Source of the DNA: Bacillus massilioanorexius
GTDB lineage: Bacteria > Bacillota > Bacilli > Bacillales > DSM-1321
Length of the DNA stretch: 64,000 nucleotides
Reading direction: 5' to 3'
Assembly: GCF_902374955.1 (NCBI RefSeq)
Contig: NZ_CABKRX010000047.1
Coordinates: forward strand, 25,164-89,163
Position numbers and translations under genes: made by a program. This document shows positions 61,748-64,000 of this stretch, one piece after another. Numbering within the stretch: the stretch's first letter is position 1; each line of letters opens with the position of its first letter. The notes under the pieces were generated by a model. That model saw only the letters and a list, made by a program, of their open reading frames with translations, was not told the DNA's origin and did no database searches.

Positions 61748-62659
61748 TTATAATTTCTTGATAGTTACTTGATCTAATAAAGAATCAATTTTCTCTTTTG
61801 ATGCTAAATCCTGGCTAAATGCTGTTGCACTTCCTGTTGCTACTGCTACTTGGAAAGCTTTTATAAAATCATGTTCTTTTGAATAAGTTCCGATAAAACC
61901 TGCAACGAGCGAATCTCCTGCACCAACAGAATTAAGCACTTTTCCTTTAGGTATCGTAGCGGTGTATACATCTCCATTTGTAAAAAGAAGAGCACCATCG
62001 CCAGCCATGGAAACAATGACATTTTCAGCTCCCATTTCCACAACCTTTTTTCCATAAGGAATGACTTCTTCAACCGTTTTAATTTCTGTTCCAAATAATT
62101 CACCTAACTCATGATGATTTGGTTTTACCAGAAATGGTTTATCTGCCAATACTTCTGCCAATACTTTTCCTCCAGCATCAACCACAACTTTTACACCCAT
62201 TTGGCTATATTTTTTGACCAAATCCGAATAAAAAGTTTGTGAAATTGAAGGTGGAATACTTCCAGCTAAAACAAGTATGTCACCAGCTTGCAATTCATCC
62301 AGCTTGCTATAAAGTTCCTGAATATTTTGCTCGCTTAATGTTGGTCCCATACCATTGATTTCGGTTTCTTTCCCAGTCTTCAATTTAATATTAATTCTTG
62401 AATCTTCTTTCACTTGAACAAAATCGGTAGTTACACCTTCATTTTTCAAGAAATCTTGAATGAAGCTTCCTGTAAAACCTCCAAGAAAACCTAATGCTTT
62501 CGAAGGAACATCAACGTTTGTTAGTACTCGCGATACGTTAATTCCTTTTCCTCCAGGAAATTTACTTTCACGATCCATACGATTTAAATGATCTAGTTGA
62601 AAATTATCCACCTCAACGATATAGTCAATTGATGGATTCAGAGTTACTGTATAAATCAC
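61748..62659 (-). CDS. fruK: 1-Phosphofructokinase
   Basis: A 303-residue PfkB-family kinase: MIYTVTLNPSIDYIVEVDNF, GGKGINVSRVL, and the ATP/anion-hole motif SVGAGDSLVAGF with catalytic Asp. Makes fructose-1,6-bisphosphate. Overlaps fruR by four bases. Confidence 0.97.
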   Translation of the reverse strand: MIYTVTLNPSIDYIVEVDNFQLDHLNRMDRESKFPGGKGINVSRVLTNVDVPSKALGFLGGFTGSFIQDFLKNEGVTTDFVQVKEDSRINIKLKTGKETEINGMGPTLSEQNIQELYSKLDELQAGDILVLAGSIPPSISQTFYSDLVKKYSQMGVKVVVDAGGKVLAEVLADKPFLVKPNHHELGELFGTEIKTVEEVIPYGKKVVEMGAENVIVSMAGDGALLFTNGDVYTATIPKGKVLNSVGAGDSLVAGFIGTYSKEHDFIKAFQVAVATGSATAFSQDLASKEKIDSLLDQVTIKKL

Positions 62660-63408
62660 GGTGTCACAACCTTCATATTTGTTATTTCTACATATTGCTG
62701 AACAAGTGATTGCTCAACATTCGAGGTAATAATTGTTGCTTGCTCTACATTGGCTACCTTAGCAAAAAATGTTTCAGTAAATTTACTTTTATCAGCTAAG
62801 ACATAAGCTTCTTCTGCCAACTCAATCGCTATCTTCTTCAATATAGCCTCTTCTGGATCAGGGGTTGTAAATCCAAATTTTGCATCTATTCCATTCATCC
62901 CTAAAAAGCATTTATCAAATCGATATTGCTTTAAATTTTCTTGAGCAACTGATCCTACAATAGCTTTAGTATTTTCTTTTATTCTTCCACCTATTAAATA
63001 AGTAGTAATTTTTGCTGAAGCTAGTGCATCTGCATGCATCATACCATTGGTTACGATTACAATTTTTTTATTGATTAGAGATGGAATCATTTCAGAAACA
63101 GTTGTACCTGCATCAAGATAAATACAATCCCCATCTCGTACTAAACTTGCTGCATATTCAGCTATAGTTTGTTTATCATGAAGGTTTTTGGATGATTTAT
63201 CTTGCATAGTTGGCTCATCTATTTTGGAATAAGGAAGTGTAGCTCCTCCATGTATTCTCTTTAAAAGACCTTGCTCTTCTAAAAGTGCCAAGTCTCTACG
63301 GATTGTAGATTCTGACGCCTTTGTTCTTTGTAATAGATTTTGCAAATCCACTACACCATTCCGAGATAAAAGATCAAGAATTATATGATGACGTTCGGCA
63401 GTTATCAT
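62656..63408 (-). CDS. fruR: DeoR-family regulator of the fru operon
   Basis: A 250-residue DeoR repressor: N-terminal helix-turn-helix MITAERHHIILDLLSRNGVV, STIRRDLALLEEQGLLKRIHGG, then a sugar-phosphate-sensing domain with CIYLDAGTTVSEM. Likely inducer fructose-1-phosphate. It would bind the 10-bp repeats just upstream. GAGGGGGG precedes the ATG. Confidence 0.93.
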   Translation of the reverse strand: MITAERHHIILDLLSRNGVVDLQNLLQRTKASESTIRRDLALLEEQGLLKRIHGGATLPYSKIDEPTMQDKSSKNLHDKQTIAEYAASLVRDGDCIYLDAGTTVSEMIPSLINKKIVIVTNGMMHADALASAKITTYLIGGRIKENTKAIVGSVAQENLKQYRFDKCFLGMNGIDAKFGFTTPDPEEAILKKIAIELAEEAYVLADKSKFTETFFAKVANVEQATIITSNVEQSLVQQYVEITNMKVVTP

Positions 63409-63448
63409 AATAACCCCCCTCTTGTTAATTCCTTCACATTCTTTTGTT

Positions 63449-63500
63449 ATTATAGTACAAATACCTTTCAAAATCAATCATAACCATTCATAAACAATCA
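63449..63500 (-). promoter_or_regulatory. fru promoter with phased 10-bp operator repeats
   Basis: TTGATT, 17 bases, TATAAT on the minus strand. Overlapping it, four 10-bp units run head to tail: TGATTGTTTA, TGAATGGTTA, TGATTGATTT, TGAAAGGTAT. The overlap with -35 explains repression by FruR. The rest of the roughly 340-bp gap up to the 5S fragment shows no gene. Confidence 0.85.
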
Positions 63501-63712
63501 AAAAGAACATATTCTATACATATTGTTTACATAAAGAGTCCATTATCATTCATCTTTACAGAAAAAACTTCAATCCTTTGTTTATTTAGTTATTCCTACC
63601 TTTTAAGAAAGATCCACCACTTCTTCCTTCAATAAAAAAATGCATAGAAAGAGCCAATTAATGACTTCTTCCTACGCATAGAAATGTTTGAATGAAAATG
63701 AAAAACAAAAAC

Positions 63713-63742
63713 AAAAAAAGACCAACATCTTAGTTGGTCTTT
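63713..63742 (-). terminator. rRNA operon terminator
   Basis: AAAGACCAAC/GTTGGTCTTT, six-base loop, T run on the minus strand, right after the 5S end. Confidence 0.93.
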
Positions 63743-63748
63743 TGCTTT

Positions 63749-63822
63749 GCCTGGCAACGTCCTACTCTCACAGGGGGAGACCCCCAACTACCATCGGCGC
63801 TAGAGCTTAACTTCCGTGTTCG
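63749..63822 (-). rRNA. rrf: 5S rRNA, 3' part (truncated or hybrid)
   Basis: The minus strand ends with a good match to the 3' part of Bacillus 5S rRNA: CGAACACGGAAGTTAAGC, GCCGATGGTAGT, CCCCCTGTGAGAGTAGGACG. Beyond CGAACAC the expected GTCACACCCGTTCCCATAC-type 5' part is not there; other sequence follows. The last 178 bases of the window show no gene I can support. Confidence 0.75.
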
Positions 63823-64000
63823 AATGCCGACGAACGATAAGCTACGAATCTCTTCGTCCATTTCACTCGTTCCGTCCTCATGTACATTGTACATTCCGGG
63901 CGTCACTCCTTCATGTCCTCGACCTTCTTGCTTCTCCTTCGTCGGTTTACTATTTGGCTGACCTTTTTGTTGTTTAATCCTTCGGATTTTTCTTTTACAT

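Noticed and set aside
63734..63961. A 75-residue plus-strand frame at the right edge
   Set aside because: It is antisense to the 5S rRNA fragment.

Overview
The window is low-GC Firmicute DNA, most likely from a Bacillaceae-type member of the Bacillales. Strong AGGAGG-type ribosome binding sites, frequent GTG/TTG starts, a purine riboswitch, PurR boxes, and a purEKBCSQLFMNHD / adenine deaminase-like / yerB / yerC / pcrB / pcrA / ligA / camS / gatCAB / dagK / rlmCD order all fit the well-known Bacillus subtilis layout. The species cannot be named from the sequence alone.

Positions 1 to about 22,060 are the right-hand part of a prophage; its left end lies outside the window. Reading leftward on the minus strand are an immunity switch, early and replication genes, a tail of small unknown genes, a late regulator, an HNH nuclease with a candidate cos region, and then a packaging, head and tail module of HK97/Siphoviridae type. 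That module runs small and large terminase, portal, ClpP-like protease, capsid, connectors, major tail protein and a frameshifted tail chaperone. On the plus strand at the right edge lie an ImmR-like repressor, an ImmA-like metalloprotease and a tyrosine integrase. The integrase ends beside the 3' end of rlmCD, the probable attachment target. Two small plus-strand membrane-protein units, at 13.67 kb and 14.5 kb, run against the early operon and look like independently expressed cargo.

Positions 22,072 to 41,408 are core chromosome: rlmCD, an alpha/beta hydrolase, dagK, a DUF3784-like membrane protein, gatCAB, camS, ligA, pcrA, pcrB, yerC, yerB, an adenine deaminase-like gene and a small plus-strand membrane protein. 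Positions 41,523 to 55,491 hold the complete twelve-gene de novo purine operon from PRPP to IMP, preceded by two PurR boxes, a sigma-A promoter and a guanine-class purine riboswitch with a visible terminator/antiterminator pair. The operon is broken up by terminator-like hairpins and by copies of a dispersed palindromic repeat. Three tandem copies of this repeat lie between the riboswitch and purE.

Positions 55,491 to 64,000 hold a NETI-motif protein (YebG-like), nrdG-nrdD with a pair of NrdR boxes, a TetR regulator, the fruRKA fructose operon with phased 10-bp operator repeats, and the 3' part of a 5S rRNA gene that loses similarity halfway through. The most unusual signals are a structured leader/peptide/terminator unit at 14.5 kb resembling a type I toxin transcript, a family of covarying leader hairpins in the prophage early region, a 21-bp-periodic array at 23.6 kb, and the repeat-interrupted purine operon.
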